Of a stretch of DNA of 64,000 nt, positions 21,224 to 32,913 are shown one piece after another; the stretch's first letter is position 1; every line of letters begins with the position of its first letter. The notes under the pieces are model-generated. The model ran no database searches, had not been told where the DNA came from, and was given only the letters and a program-made list of their open reading frames with translations. The stretch comes from Falciphora oryzae (taxonomy: Eukaryota > Ascomycota > Sordariomycetes > Magnaporthales > Magnaporthaceae). Position numbers and translations under genes: made by a program. The stretch spans positions 186,026 through 250,025 of the forward strand of contig JNVV01000055.1 of the NCBI GenBank assembly GCA_000733355.1, in the 5' to 3' direction.

Positions 21224-23114
21224 TCACTTATACCCCATAATTTCGGCCTGCATCTCGGTTGGGCTCTCTCCAAGCTTGACCTCGTGCTCCAGTGGCTGAA
21301 CCACATCACCAAATATGCCCGTCTGTGTTTCTGAATCCTCAAGACTCACTCTATAGCCGCTGGGGACCCAGGGCACCTTGAGGCAGGCATTGATGGCGTC
21401 CCGATACGCCTGGGAGCAGTCTGTCATCAAGGACTGCGCCACCCGCCTCGCAACGTGCAATTCCGTGTTTGCCGTCAACCTGACGCGGTCTTCAGGAGTG
21501 TAGAACTCCTCGATTGGGCTCCAGCGGTCGATCTCGATGAGCAGGATGCCGAGCCGTAAAATGCCCGCGTTGCCGTGGAAGCAGTTGAGGTTGGGCGGCT
21601 CGCTCCCCGAAGGGAACTGGTCGAACGAGACGCTCATGTAGGGGTGCCGTAGATCGACACCGCTCTTCGTAGAAAAGAAACGCATGCGCTCCTTGCTCCA
21701 CCGGTCGCTTAGCCAGGGGCTCTCGTGCAGCTGGAGAACAGAGTAGGCCATAACTAGGGCAAGGCGGCGACGTTCCATCAGGGGCGGTGCCGCGGTATTC
21801 TTCAGCATCATGTCAAGAGAGACTTCAGGCTGCTGTTCCAGGTACTCGAGCTGCGACTGCCGCCAGTTCAGTCGCCAGAGCCGCTGGGTCCTCCCCGTGT
21901 CCTCGACAAGGAGCTGAAGCCCGTACTCAGGGGTGTCCGCGTCTCGAATGGCGTCACAAATTTTCTGGAGCTCTGCCCGATGCTGAGAGATTTTGATACT
22001 GCTCACGTTCTTGGGTCAGCAGGCGTTAAAGCCGCTATGAGGCATATTTGTCGGTGTATCAAGGAGACGGTCCGGACAAGGGGGTGGATGAGGGCCTAGG
22101 CTGTGGCGTATTGCAAAGTGAAAGGAGCTGAAAAAAACCTTGGAAGGCACTCACCTCGCAGGCCTAATCATGACGGTTCCTTCCCGCCACTTCCAGCTCT
22201 GACAGTTAGGCCGAGAGACCAGGAAGTCAAAGAATATTTCCGTCAGGTCGGTCTTCTGTTTCGGGCTAGTGCTGGTGCCAGCGCAGCTCGCAAGCGAAAA
22301 GCGAGCCTCGTGGCCTTCTCTGGAGCAGTCGCAGGACCAGGACTTCCAGACGGTGTTGAACAGCCTCTGGGAGAGAGTCCTGAGAAGAGACGACGGATGG
22401 GCCGGAGCCGCGACAGTGGCCGTATCCGCCTTCCTCTGGTCCGCCGCGATCGGGCCGGCGGATTCCACAACCATGTACACACGCTTGTTCCATGTCCTCA
22501 GGTTCTTGATGCACGTCTGTCTGTCCTTGTCCTTCTTGAAGAAGCGAAGCCGCTCCAAGAGGTTGCTGGACAAGCCTCCGGCGTCCCGGGCTTCCTGAAG
22601 CCTTCTGAGCTTATGGCGCATCGTGGCCTCGTCCATGTCGGAGCTGGAGAGACGGACGGTGTCATCCTTGACCAGGCGTGCAAGCAGCTCCATCACCTTG
22701 CCCATGACCCTCTGGAAGGCCTGGTAGTCGTCCTCGGCGGCAAAGAAACCGCGGAGTGCCTGCGCGACGTCTTCTGCTTCGCCCCATTTGTCCAGGTCTC
22801 TGCTATCGAGGACCTCCTTTTTTCGCTGCTCAGGAACTGTAATTAGAGCAAAACGAATTAGCGTCAACTTAAAAGCAAGAAGAGATAGGGAGAAATGCAA
22901 GCGGAAACAATGGGCGTGCGGAAGTAGGCGTACGGCCAGGCAATCTCTCCACCACGGTTGCAATCCGTTTCCGGAGCTCGTACGTTTGCCACCAAAACTC
23001 CTCGTAGAATTCTTGCAACTTTTGATCGCACTGCCTCGGCGGGAGGGCCTTGGCGATCTCGATGAACAGCGGCAGCACGGCCAAGACGATGCCTGCCACC
23101 TCAAAGCCGGACAT
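21224..23114 (-). CDS. DUF7580-type fungal protein (exons 23114-22934, 22836-22155, 22001-21224)
   Basis: Predicted 546 residues; the summed exon length is divisible by 3. The N-terminus MSGFEVAGIVLAVLPLFIEIAKAL is a hydrophobic helix typical of HeLo-like/DUF7580 proteins. The middle has Cys-containing strands (SCDCSREGHEARFSL) and a C-terminal part RRRLALVMAYSVLQLHESPWL, followed by WSKERMRFF and LRLGILLIEI, the pattern of the kinase-like DUF7580 domain. Introns: GTACGC/TTACAG (97 nt) and GTGAGT/GTGAG (153 nt); the last acceptor is the least certain. Such proteins occur near NLR genes in fungi and may be pseudokinase or membrane-associated regulators, but the function is unknown. The acidic catalytic signatures of active kinases are not seen. 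Confidence 0.72.
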
Positions 23115-23463
23115 TTTTTCAACCCTGCCGGCTCTTGAGGCCGCAGCGACGCGAGATTAATGTTTGCGAAAATAATTGCAGCAAAATGATCGAGAGAAGA
23201 CTAGACACGACAGGGAAATTTGTCACCAGCGGAGGTCCGGCTGGAAGCGCCTGCCACGTAGGAATCGAAACCCCCGCACTTGTGTAACCAGGCCGGGCAT
23301 CACATTGGCCCGTTGACCAGCGAGGGGTATATCGCGTATCCCCCGCCCTGTTTGTCCGGCTGTGCTGTGCTGCCCTCTGTTGCGGACGGCTCCCCAGGCA
23401 TGACAACGTATTCTCGGTTTTCCTACCCTGTCTGCCCAGCATCTACACACCAGATCCTCAGCC

Positions 23464-26422
23464 ATGGCGCTGCTGTTGGGCGCGGCCAAAAGATGCGTCG
23501 AGGTTCTGAACGATTCCCAGACCAACCGCACGCTAAGCCCCCGCGTCCGCTTGGAGCTCGAGAACGTCCTAGTCCGCTTCCGAATATGGACGGGCAATGT
23601 TGGTGTCTTTGCACCCGAGGCTGCCTCCCTCGACAACCGTCTGCGCGACGACCACGACGTCGCCGAAATTCTCCTCTCCATGCTCGGAAGCCTCAGAAGC
23701 AGCCTTGAGCTTGCGCTAAACCCGCCACTTCTCGAAGAAGCGGAGGAAGAGGAGGACGATGATAGCGGTTCCATAACAGGAGATGCCCATCCTGCCGGAC
23801 AGGGGAGAGAGTCAGATGAACGAGAAGATAGCTCTGATGGCTCGTCTTCTCTCCGTTCGGACTCGGAGGCAGAACATAGCGACGATGACTTGGCCAAAAG
23901 CACAGTTGAAATTTCACCAGCGGACTCGTCCATCAAGAAAGCCAATAGGATCATCGACAGTCTTTACCGGATGGTCTCCGTCGTCAGGAAACCCGTCTCG
24001 TCAAGCGAGAATTCCAAGGTCCGCGACTTCATCGCCAAGATGCGCGACAGAGGAGAAGTGGAGGAGATCGACGACGTCGAGGACCATGTTCGAAGTCACC
24101 TCAAGGCACACTTCGCGAAAGCCTCTGAGACCCTCGTTGAACGCCTGGTGACGGCTGCGGTGTTTCGCAGGATGAAGCTGCTGTACAGGAAGCGCCATCA
24201 GCAGAAGCTTCGTCAGGGATTCAGACCAACGCCGAGCCAGCCTCTCCCGCAGGAGGGCTCCCGGTCTGAGCTAGGGCCAGACAATAATCAAAGCCGCCTA
24301 TACGAAGGGGCACCAAGGCGGGTAAAGCCCGGCCGTCGAGCAGCGCCCAGTCGGATCATGTCCGCCACGAACGCCTCTTCGGTGAACAGACCGCGGCTCG
24401 CCAGCTATGCCAAATCCGTCGCACTCTCCGGCATCACGCGCGCCGCAGTCGACAGGCGTCAACGACTTGACGTTCCAGCTCCACCCTCAAAAGGAGCCGA
24501 TGGCTTCCACAAGTCCGAATGCCCATTTTGCTTCAGGATGGTCGGCGAGGAGGAGACGGAAGAGCCGCGCTGGACGTAAGTCAATCTACATTCTCCCATG
24601 CCTCCGTCTCTTGGAAAGGTCTGTCACTGCTGATCTAACCATAATCATTAATCATAGGCGCCACATACTAAAAGATATTGACCCATATGTGTGTCTATTC
24701 GAGGCCTGCGGAGAGGGTGACGTCTTGTTCCACTCCGTCCAGGAGTGGCTTTCTCATATGCAATGGCAGCACACAACTGTCTGGACTTGCCGGGTCCCTG
24801 GGCATGAGCACCACACATACGATACTGCTTCTGAAATAGAACAGCACATTATAATCGACCACCCCGACTCCTTCACATCCAACCAACTGCCTGAACTGGT
24901 TCAGCAAAGCGCTATCCCAGCGTCGGATACCTTCGCCGTGTTAGCCATTTCCAACCAGCTGACAAAGACGGAAAACGATGCCGAGGCTGGTACTTTCCAC
25001 CAGTGTCCCATTTGCCTCGGGTTCGACCCCTCTGATTTCTCGGCGGGGAAACCGGCCGCTCCAGTGACAGGCAACATCCAAGACCACATCCTGGAGCACT
25101 TAGAATCCATTGCCTTGCTGTCGCTGCCGGTGGAGGAGAGCCAGGCCGATGGCTTGCCCGATTCAAACTCACGCCAGTCCAGTCGGAGTGGAGAGATCCA
25201 CTGGCGAGATGACCCGGACCTCCCTCTCGCTGTCTTCGTTGACGATGTAGCGGAGTTTGATGACGCCTCCACTGACGATGCGAACCCGGAAGAAATCAAG
25301 CGAACATGGGGAGAGGCTTTCCGGGAAGTGAAGCAATCAGAGTTGCCTGAACCTGATCGAGACGAGCTGCTCATTAAGTGGCACTCAAAACAACAAGAGA
25401 ATAGCCGAGGGCGGTGGGAAGATAGCAGGCGATATCCTTCGCCCGATCCCAGCATCGAGTCGGGAGCAAAGGCGATGCATAATTCTTCCTTTTCAGGGGA
25501 TATAGATTCAAACTGGAATACGCGTTTGCAAACTCTCGAGGGGCATAGCAGCCTGGTCTATTCGGTCGCTTTCTCGCCCGACGGCCGGGAGCTCGCGTCG
25601 GCCTCTGGCGACAGGACCGTCAAGATTTGGGACGCGGCGACGGGCGCGTGCGTTGCGACGTTCGAAGGGCATAACCGCGAGGTCAACTTGGTCGCTTTCT
25701 CGCCCGACGGCCGGCAGCTCGCGTCGGCCTCTGGCGACAGGACCGTCAAGATTTGGGACGCGGCGACGGGCGCGTGCGTTGCGACGCCCAAAGGGCATAA
25801 CCTCGAGGTCAACTCGGTCGCTTTCTCGCCCGACGGCCAGCAGCTCGCGTCGGGCTCCGCCGACAGGACCGTCAAGCTTTGGGACGCGACGACGGGCGCG
25901 TGCGTTGCGACGTTCGAAGGGCATAATCTCGAGGTCAACTCGGTCGCTTTCTCGCCCGACGGCCGGCAGCTCGCGTCGGGCTCCGCCAACAGGACTGTCA
26001 AGCTTTGGGACGCGGCGACGGGCGCGTGCGTCGCGACGTTCGAAGGGCATAGCGATTGGGTCAGGTCGGTCGCTTTTTCGCCCGACGGCCGGCAGCTCGC
26101 GTCGGGCTCCGATGATAAAACCGCTAAGCTTTGGGACGCGGCGACGGGCTCGTGCGTCGCGACGTTCGAAGGGCATAGCGACTGGATCAGGTCGGTCGCT
26201 TTCTCGCCCGACGGCCGGCAGCTCGCGTCGGGCTCCGACGATAAAACCGCTAAGCTTTGGGACGCGGCGACGGGCTCGTGCGTCGCGACGTTCGAAGGGC
26301 ATAGCCACTGGATCTGGTCGGTCGCTTTCTCGCCCGACGGCCGGCAGCTCGCGTCGGGCTCCCGCGATAAAACCGTCAAGCTTTGGACGCGGCGATGGGC
26401 GCGTGCGGGAGAAAGTGAGTGA
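23464..26422 (+). CDS. C2H2-type and WD40-repeat protein (exons 23464-24575, 24658-26422), C-terminus frameshifted
   Basis: Predicted 958 residues from an ATG preceded by CAGCC. An N-terminal helical region (VRLELENVLVRFRIWTGNVG) and a very acidic stretch (EEAEEEEDDD) precede C2H2/CHC2-like modules: SECPFCFRM, YVCLFEACGEG, HMQWQHTTVWTC, and FHQCPICLGF, residues about 350-530. The intron GTAAGT...CATAG (82 nt) splits PRWT|RHILKD. From about residue 660 there are seven WD40 repeats of 42 residues (VAFSPDGRQLASGS...KLWDAATGACVATFEGH), nearly identical at DNA level. In the seventh repeat TTTGGGACGCGG becomes TTTGGACGCGG, a one-base loss that changes the frame and ends the protein within 12 codons. 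STAND/NLR-like orphan architecture; sensing by the beta-propeller is inferred. Confidence 0.82.
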
Positions 26423-26837
26423 GTGAACTTGGGTGCAGTCGAATCCTCCGGCAGAGACCCAGCTCCGGAGACAGCGGCGGCTCGAAGATATGGAGCAGGC
26501 GGCAGCCGATTCCAGCACCGAGGAGCAGCCAAGCGAGAGCACGGCGCGCCGCAGGTGATGGAGAGCGAAGACACCGATACCACGGAGAAACAGTCGGATA
26601 TGGACTTGGTTCTCTCCAGCGGCCACAATGCCCAAAGGGACAGGCGCATGCGAGCCGCGAACCGCAAGGCTCCGGAAGGGGACCCGGAAGGGGATGCAGA
26701 CGGAGAGTAGACAACGTCTGCCCGAGGCCTTACATGGAAACCAAAGTTGGTGGCATTTCCTTTTTTTTTCTTTTTTTTTTTCCCCAGAGCGGTGGCGCGG
26801 CCTTGCCAACTGCTAATGCTTCTGCCGTCCTTCCAAT

Positions 26838-28553
26838 CTATTCCAAAGCCCCAGGTGGTGCCAGTGGTGGCGGCGGCGATACGGCTGCCGTGCTTGCCCC
26901 TGAATCCCAGGCTTGCGGCGGGCCATTCGGCATCCCAAACACTTTGCGGAGCTCTGCGTCGTACGCCCTATAGTCAGCCAGCTTCGTCTGCACCGCCTTA
27001 TCGGGCTCTTGACGCCAAAACTCGTACATCGTCTCCCTGAACTTGACCAGCTTCCTTGTGAACCTCGGCAGGATGTGATCGTAGACGAGCGAATAGGCAG
27101 CATTGACGGAATCGAGAGACAACCAGAATCATACCCCGCCGGAATCCCAGGATTCCCGCATGATCCGCGCCAGCGGTAGGCCGTGGATTCCAGGCATTTT
27201 TTGTTCCTCCTCCTCAAAGGCCAGCATAAACTCCTCCCTGAAGCTGTTGAACTCTGCCAGATTTTCGCCGTCCAGCATGTCGATGCCACGGCCCGTTAGC
27301 CAGTATGGAACCGTCAGCATTTTAGCTGGCATAGCGCACACCCATTCGAGATCGATGACGCAGGTGACGCTCTATTTGTCGTCGACAAAAATATTGCCTA
27401 TGGAGGTCCGTAAATTGTAAAAGGAAAGGCCCTTTTCGCGATTGCCGCTGTCTGTACTTGTGTGAAAGCGCCCATAGCGTTGTTTTTACAGCCATTTCGG
27501 CCTAGCATTCCTTTAGGCTGTAGGCGGCGTTCGGGTTGCTTAGGAAACTGTCGTCGTGAAAGGTAAGCATGTCGGATACGAAGGCTTCGGTGCATTGGTA
27601 AGTGTTGTCCTGCTGGATCGTCCTCGGAGCACCGCTATTTTCCAACAGGACGATGGTGGAGGTAAGTGGTCGACTTGTCAGGGCTGCGGTGCCGTCATCG
27701 TAAAATCGAAACGACCCGATCCTTGACTGCGGCACGCGGGCCAGTGAAAGGATGGTGCGCGCGATACCGCGGAATAGCCTCCGTTTCCGCGCAGGGTCGC
27801 CGCGCCGCTCTTTGTCCCAAGTGCTGGCGAGCATCTTGCCCGTGCGGCAGTCGATCCGCTCAAGCAGCAGATACGCCGAGGAAAACCGGACGGGAGCGGT
27901 CCTCGAGATATAAAGCGAAGGGATCTCTTGTTTCATAAACCCACACAAGATGCGCCTGAGCCTCCGCACGGCGCGGACATACCAGGGACAGTGGGCCGCA
28001 TGACTGAACTGTAAAACTCGGTGGTCAGGAGAGATGGCTTCGGCAGACATCAGTGCTAGGGAGGCGCCTCTAAAGTCGTACCTGGCGGCCATCTGAGAAC
28101 CCGAAGCCGTATAGGTGCGGGATACGCACGTCCGGGCAGTGTTCCTGCATCCAAACATACGCCCCCACCTCGCCGCCAACTTTCTCATCGATAGTACCGG
28201 ACTCGGTGAGCTTGTACGGAAGGGGGCAGCGGAACAGTAGCTGTCTCTGATGGTCCTGGCCATCGGTCGAGTTCAAGCTTACTGGAATGCAGATGTTGAA
28301 GCCGTCCCGGAGCCATTCGTCGGTGGGTGCAATCGTGCAGCGGTATTTTGCTGTGCTGTAGCCCAGGTGGCGCCGTGTGATAATCTCAATGGCGTGCCTT
28401 TCGCTCCGGAGCTTCTCGTAGACCGCTTTGTTCTCCACGACGTGCTTCAGCCTCTTCAGCATGTCGTCGTCCTTCGCAATTGCCGAGTCGTACCTGATCG
28501 GACCGCGATTGAGCGGGGGAAGGGCGTTCCCGCTTCCCTGATCTTGAGGCATT
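26838..28553 (-). pseudogene. Phosphotransferase (APH-like) family pseudogene inside the LINE
   Basis: Reading from ATG 28553 (MPQDQGSGNALPP): LKRLKHVVENKAVYEKL, GGEVGAYVWMQEHCPDVRIPHLYGFGF, then an intron (GTACGA at 28082, TTACAG, 74 nt) joining DGRQ|FSHAAHCPWYVRAV. The catalytic region LQFTDLHIGNIFVDDK*SVT is followed by CVIDLEWV, matching the fungal aminoglycoside-phosphotransferase-like kinases (DLHxGN and D-LEW). Two in-frame TAG codons interrupt it, near 27505 (after LKEC) and near 27372 (where Trp is expected), as RIP would give. The frame then runs to TAG at 26838-26840 (PPGALE). A T-rich tract at 26757-26781 lies 57 bp beyond the stop. Confidence 0.78.
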
Positions 28554-29699
28554 GTTTCGGAGATTCGGGGGACGTCAAAGGACGCCTCTGTCCGGGCGGC
28601 GCGACGCGCACTCTGGCTTGGGTTAGACACCTGGCATGGGAAAGAGTTGCGAAATGCGTGAGTGTCACGTGCCACGAGATGAACGACGGTCGTTGTTTTA
28701 GAGTGAGAGACGTGCATGCACCAACCAAACCCCACGGCTCCTTGGCACTAGAGACTGGCGGGACATTTGTCTCCCAGGCACCAACAGCACTGCCCCGGTG
28801 AATGCAGTCAGCCTCCGCGGAGGCAGGCCGGTGACAGCAACGTGGCACAGGTCGCAGCGCAGGCCAAGGATCCTCCCGCCGTGCCTCCGCCAGCCCCACA
28901 GAGCATGCACATCGCCAAGGCCAACCCACAGTCAGCTTACAAGGATTGTGCAGTAACAGTTGAGCTTGAGGACCACGGGATCGCCCAGCGGTTCCGGACT
29001 TTATCCGCCGCCAGAATGCGACAACAAGTGGAAACGCCCATCCACAACAACGAAACTACCAAGTCAGTCAAGGTAGTCGCCGCCCATCAGCTCAAGAGCG
29101 GCGACATACAGATCTTCACCTCTTCCACAGGAGACGCCACGAAGCTCAAGGAGAACACGGGCTGGGCCAGAGACTTGGAGAGCACTCAGAACTCATTGTA
29201 CCGACTTACGGAGTCATCGTCCACGGCATCTTTACGAGCTCTATTAACGTCAAGGACCAGAAGGCAACCGTCCAACAGATACTTGCAGACAACTATACAG
29301 TTATTCCCGGGCCGAGATATCCTTTGTAGGATGGCTGACCAGGGACTCTCTCAAACGCGCATACCAAGAAGTCCTACAACAGCTGTCGGCACTCGACCAA
29401 GGCTACTGGCAACGCAGCAACCGCTTTCCATCGGCCAGACCGCAGACGGCACCTCGAGCCGGGAGACGATGGAAGTTACGTCAGCGGACGCCGTGCCAGC
29501 CCAGCCATCCATATATCCCCTCGAGGGAAGCAGACGCCTGGCTGGCCAACTTATCAGACAGCTACCTCGAGAACCAAGGGCACGACGCGGCAGAGACCGC
29601 GAGATCGCCGCCTACGTCACTGGCAACGGACACCCGCACAGCTCAGGGGAACGTCTACAAAGGATGCCGATGCCCATCACACCGAGCCATCTGCAGCAA

Positions 29700-30710
29700 T
29701 TGGCCAATGTATCCGTATCCTCAACGTTTATAAACGAAATAGTCACAGACACGCTGTCGGCGTTGGCCGACGACCTGGGTTCGCTGGACCCGCACGACAG
29801 CATTCTCGTACTCAGCGACTTCAATCTACAACACCCTCTCTGGCCCGCGGCCCATCGACGTCCCCGGACCGGACCAAGCGTTCGGCAGCTGCTCGCAGTC
29901 CTACAGGGCTCCCAGCTGCTGCAGCTCACTAGTGCCTGGAACCCCAACGCACCGGTGGGGAAACGGGGACTCCACGATCGGCCTCACCTTCGCCACCGAA
30001 GACGTGGCGTCTCGAGCGATCCACTGCAGGATCGACAAGCGTTTGGCCTGCGACTCGGACCACCTCCCGGTGGCCGTGGCCATCGACTGGGGCTGGAAGC
30101 CGACGACGCCCACACGGAAACGTATGCGGGCCAAGACTGACGTCACAGTACTCAGGCAGGTGGTCCAGGCGCGCCTCTCCCGAGTCGACGTAACCACGGA
30201 GCTCAGGGACCGAGAGAGCATCAACGGGTTCGTATCTTCCCTCATCGATGCCCTCAACGCGGGCATCGAGGCATCTACACCGTGGTCCAACCCGTCCCCA
30301 CGTTCCGTGGCGGGATTCAACCAAGAATGCAAGGACATCTGCACGGAGGTGCAACAACTCCGCCGGCGGTGGCGACGCACACGGCAGGATAACGATTACG
30401 AGGCCTACCGACTGGCCCGCAACAGGAAGGGCCGACAAATTCGAAAGACACCCCGCGATACCCACCGCCAACGAGTCGAGGAGGCCTCTACATCCCCGAG
30501 CGGCTTCTGGAACCTGGTCAAATGGGCCAAGAACAGGCACGACCTAATCGCCGCGTACACACCCGCGCTGGCCAAACCAGACGGGGAGTTGGCCCATGAC
30601 CCCGAAGAGAAGGCCGAGGTGTTACGCCGCTCATTCTTCCCACCCCACTCCAAGCCGACCTTTCCGACCTCGAGGGATACCAATACCCCCCGACCGTCGA
30701 ATGCCCGGAT
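29700..30710 (+). pseudogene. LINE endonuclease C-terminal part and inter-domain linker
   Basis: The plus strand encodes ITPSHLQQLANVSVS, then DPHDSILVLSDFNLQHPLWP, the D-F-N block of AP-endonuclease domains, and after a frameshift near 29950 CDSDHLPVAVAIDWG, the SDH block. A linker with RRRWRRTRQDNDYEAY and SGFWNLVKWAKNR follows, as in I/Tad-clade elements. The N-terminal half of the endonuclease is missing, so the protein is inactive. Confidence 0.8.
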
Positions 30711-31095
30711 ATAACCATACCGGAAACCGAAAAGGCCGTGCGCCGGGCCTCTCCAAACAAGGCCCCGGGCGTCGACGGCATCACCAATGGCATCCTACAC
30801 CAGACGCTCGACATCCTCCTCCCCAGTTTACGCAGGCTTTTTAACGCATGCCTCCAGCAGAGCTATTGTCCCACGCACTTCAAGGACACGGCCACGGTGG
30901 TCCTCCGGAAGCCGGGGAAGGGCGACTATGCGCAGCCCAGGGCATACCGGCCCATCGCCCTGCCTAGCACCCTAGGTAAGGCGATGGAAGCGATCATCGC
31001 GGACCGACTTGCCTGTCTGGCCGACGTCCACCACCTCCTGCCAAGTCGACACGCCGGGGAAAGGAAGCTTGCATCGACGGAACATGCGATGCACT

Positions 31096-31560
31096 TTCGT
31101 ACTTTGCTGGTGCGAACTGGGAACCATGCTTCGCTGCCCATTCTTCGGCTTCCCGGCGTATGGACTTGAGCGTTTTGCAATTGCGGGGTGCTGTCGGCCC
31201 TACTGCTAGGATGGACGCATCGTCAATCTACCCAACGGCCTCTATATCCGGTGTTTTGCGGGCCTCGATAAGATCTGCATTGTAAAACAGATAGAGGATT
31301 GGCGAGACAGGCGACCCCTAAGGAATTCCTGTCTGGACAGGTGGCCGAGGGCGCCGTGTACTCTTGCATCTTAATGGTGGTGGATCGGCCGCTGGGAAAG
31401 GACTCGACCCAGTGTACGATATTCTGGCTGACGCGACGTTTTCGGAGGTTGTATGATAACCGTTCCCGAGAGGCACTGTCGCATGCTCCGGACACGTCGA
31501 GTGGCAGTAGGGATGCAACCTTTCCCTTACCCCACGCCTGGTGTATTCGCTGGAGAAGAA
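31096..31560 (-). pseudogene. Inverted 465-bp segment of the LINE reverse transcriptase
   Basis: Between 31096 and 31560 the RT reads on the minus strand, while flanking RT reads on the plus strand. Minus-strand order is LLQRIHQAWGKG, ASLLPLDVSGACD (block A), NLRKRRVSQNIVHWVESF, LFYNADLIEA, *IDDASILAVG (the x-DD catalytic box) and EEWAAKHGSQFAPAKYE. Plus-strand flanks end STEHAMH (31095) and resume with the codons following KYE (31561). The segment is exactly 155 codons. Stops and indels also occur within it. Confidence 0.85.
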
Positions 31561-32240
31561 CTCGTACGGTTCGCCGGGGACCCCAAGGCCAAAATAGCAC
31601 GCACGCCCTCCGTCTGCCACGCGCCGCGATCAAGGCCTCCCCGTCATGCCGATATCTAGACATCCAAATGGACACCAAACTTCGGTGGGACTACCATCCC
31701 GAGAAACTGGAAGCCGGAGCCGTGAAGCGACTCTCCGCTCTACCAGCACCGGCCTCCTCCTCGTGGGGGTACTGGGGTAATCAACCTGCGACACGTATAC
31801 ATGGCCATGGTTATACCCCAGATGCTGTACGGCTGCTCCGTATGGCACATTTCCGGAAGCAGCCGGGGACGAGGCGGCGCCATGACACCCGCGACCCAGC
31901 AAGTGCAACGACGGGGCAGCCCAGATCATCGCCGGAGCTTTCTGCACGACGGCCGGTGCGGCGGTGGACGTAGGGTGCGCACCTACTCCCGGTGCAACAG
32001 CAGCTCGAACAAACCGCAACTCGAAGCTACGATGCGCCTCGGGAGCACCCCTCTGCACGACAATATGGCCCGGCCTTCCGGATACAACGCCGCTAGGAGG
32101 ACTGCCCGAAAACGCAATACTACCACCCGCAGCGCTTATAACGCCCTGGCGTATATATACGCCTTTCCGCCGATCGCCCGCTCACTAACAAAAAGCGCCG
32201 GGATGCGGCCCGACCCCCGTGTGCCTTCGGGTTTAATTTG
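31561..32240 (+). pseudogene. LINE RT C-terminal (thumb) remnant
   Basis: Plus-strand peptide HALRLPRAAIKASPSCRYLD, KLRWDYHPEKLEAGAVKRLS, and after frame changes VYMAMVIPQMLYGC and LLPVQQQLEQT correspond to the RT thumb and connection of Tad/I-type LINEs. It ends near 32240 with no RNase H domain or tail. Confidence 0.7.
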
Positions 32241-32913
32241 TTAGCCGCCTCGATAGCAGCATTCTAGCCTAGTGTCGAGCTTAGGTAGCGCTAGCACGTC
32301 GTATGCCCCCTGGGAGGCAGGGACTGGTAGATCCCGATTCACCGACGTTAAATAGACTCTCTCTCTCTTTACAATTGCCATTGCGGAAATTGCAGCTGTA
32401 ACAGGCAAATTCAGCACACTTGGGTAATGCATTGCATCCCGGATTAACCCGGTCATCACGGCCAAGCAAAGCGAAGGATGAGAGCGGGGGTGAGAAAACG
32501 CCGTGCGAGGGCCGGGCTCCGTCCGGGGGCGGATGGGCGAGTGGCCAGTCGAACATTTGAACTCGTACGTGACTCCGTTGCTGAGTGGGTTCGTTTCGCG
32601 GGTGCTAGAGCCCAGGAGCGATACGCTCAATCCTCTCCGATACCCCTTTGACGGAAAGACGAGCACGCGCGGAGCTCCTTGACCCGTGTGCCCCAAGTGC
32701 GTCGACTGCCGAAAGAACGAGCTGGAGATCGCCGGGTGTGCGGGCAACGGGCTCTTGGCTGTCCTCGGGTCGGATGGGCCGTTTCGCTCGTGGCAGTGAC
32801 CACGAAGACTGGGAAGCCAGTTATTATGTAGTAGAACAGCTCTCAGATTGCGAGCATCATGGCCTAAGAGACTTTGGACAGAGTTCGTCTCAATTTGGGT
32901 ACTTCCACTTAGA
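32241..32913. other. Intergenic between LINE and glutamine synthetase-like gene
   Basis: A minus-strand open frame continues from the 3' side of the glutamine synthetase-like gene but has no domain and passes its stop codon, so it is not coding. No repeat or RNA gene seen. Confidence 0.45.

Larger units (their letters stand above)
26428..32240 (+). mobile_element. LINE (Tad/I-type non-LTR element), split and rearranged
   Basis: The element begins at AACTTGGGTGCAG right after the WD40 gene. ORF1 starts with MEQAADSSTEEQPSESTARR at about 26490. ORF1 sequence stops at 26663 and resumes at 28706 (both parts are contiguous in the copy at 62092), separated by a 2.04-kb block. Then follow ORF1 C-terminal sequence (NTGWARDL; VIVHGIFTSSINVKDQKAT), endonuclease remnants (ILVLSDFNLQHPLWP; SDHLPVAVAI), RT (KAPGVDGITNGIL; AYRPIALPSTLGKAME) and RT thumb (CRYLDIQMDTKLRWDY) up to about 32240. 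Frameshifts and stops are frequent. No poly(A) is visible at the right end, and the RNase H part is missing. Confidence 0.85.

Noticed and set aside
25500..26400. Regular 126-bp period resembling a CRISPR-like array
   Set aside because: The period encodes WD40 units in one long open frame; no spacers.
26757..26781. Poly-T as proof that the phosphotransferase pseudogene is a processed retrocopy
   Set aside because: The pseudogene keeps a 74-nt intron with GT and TACAG ends, which a processed copy should lack.
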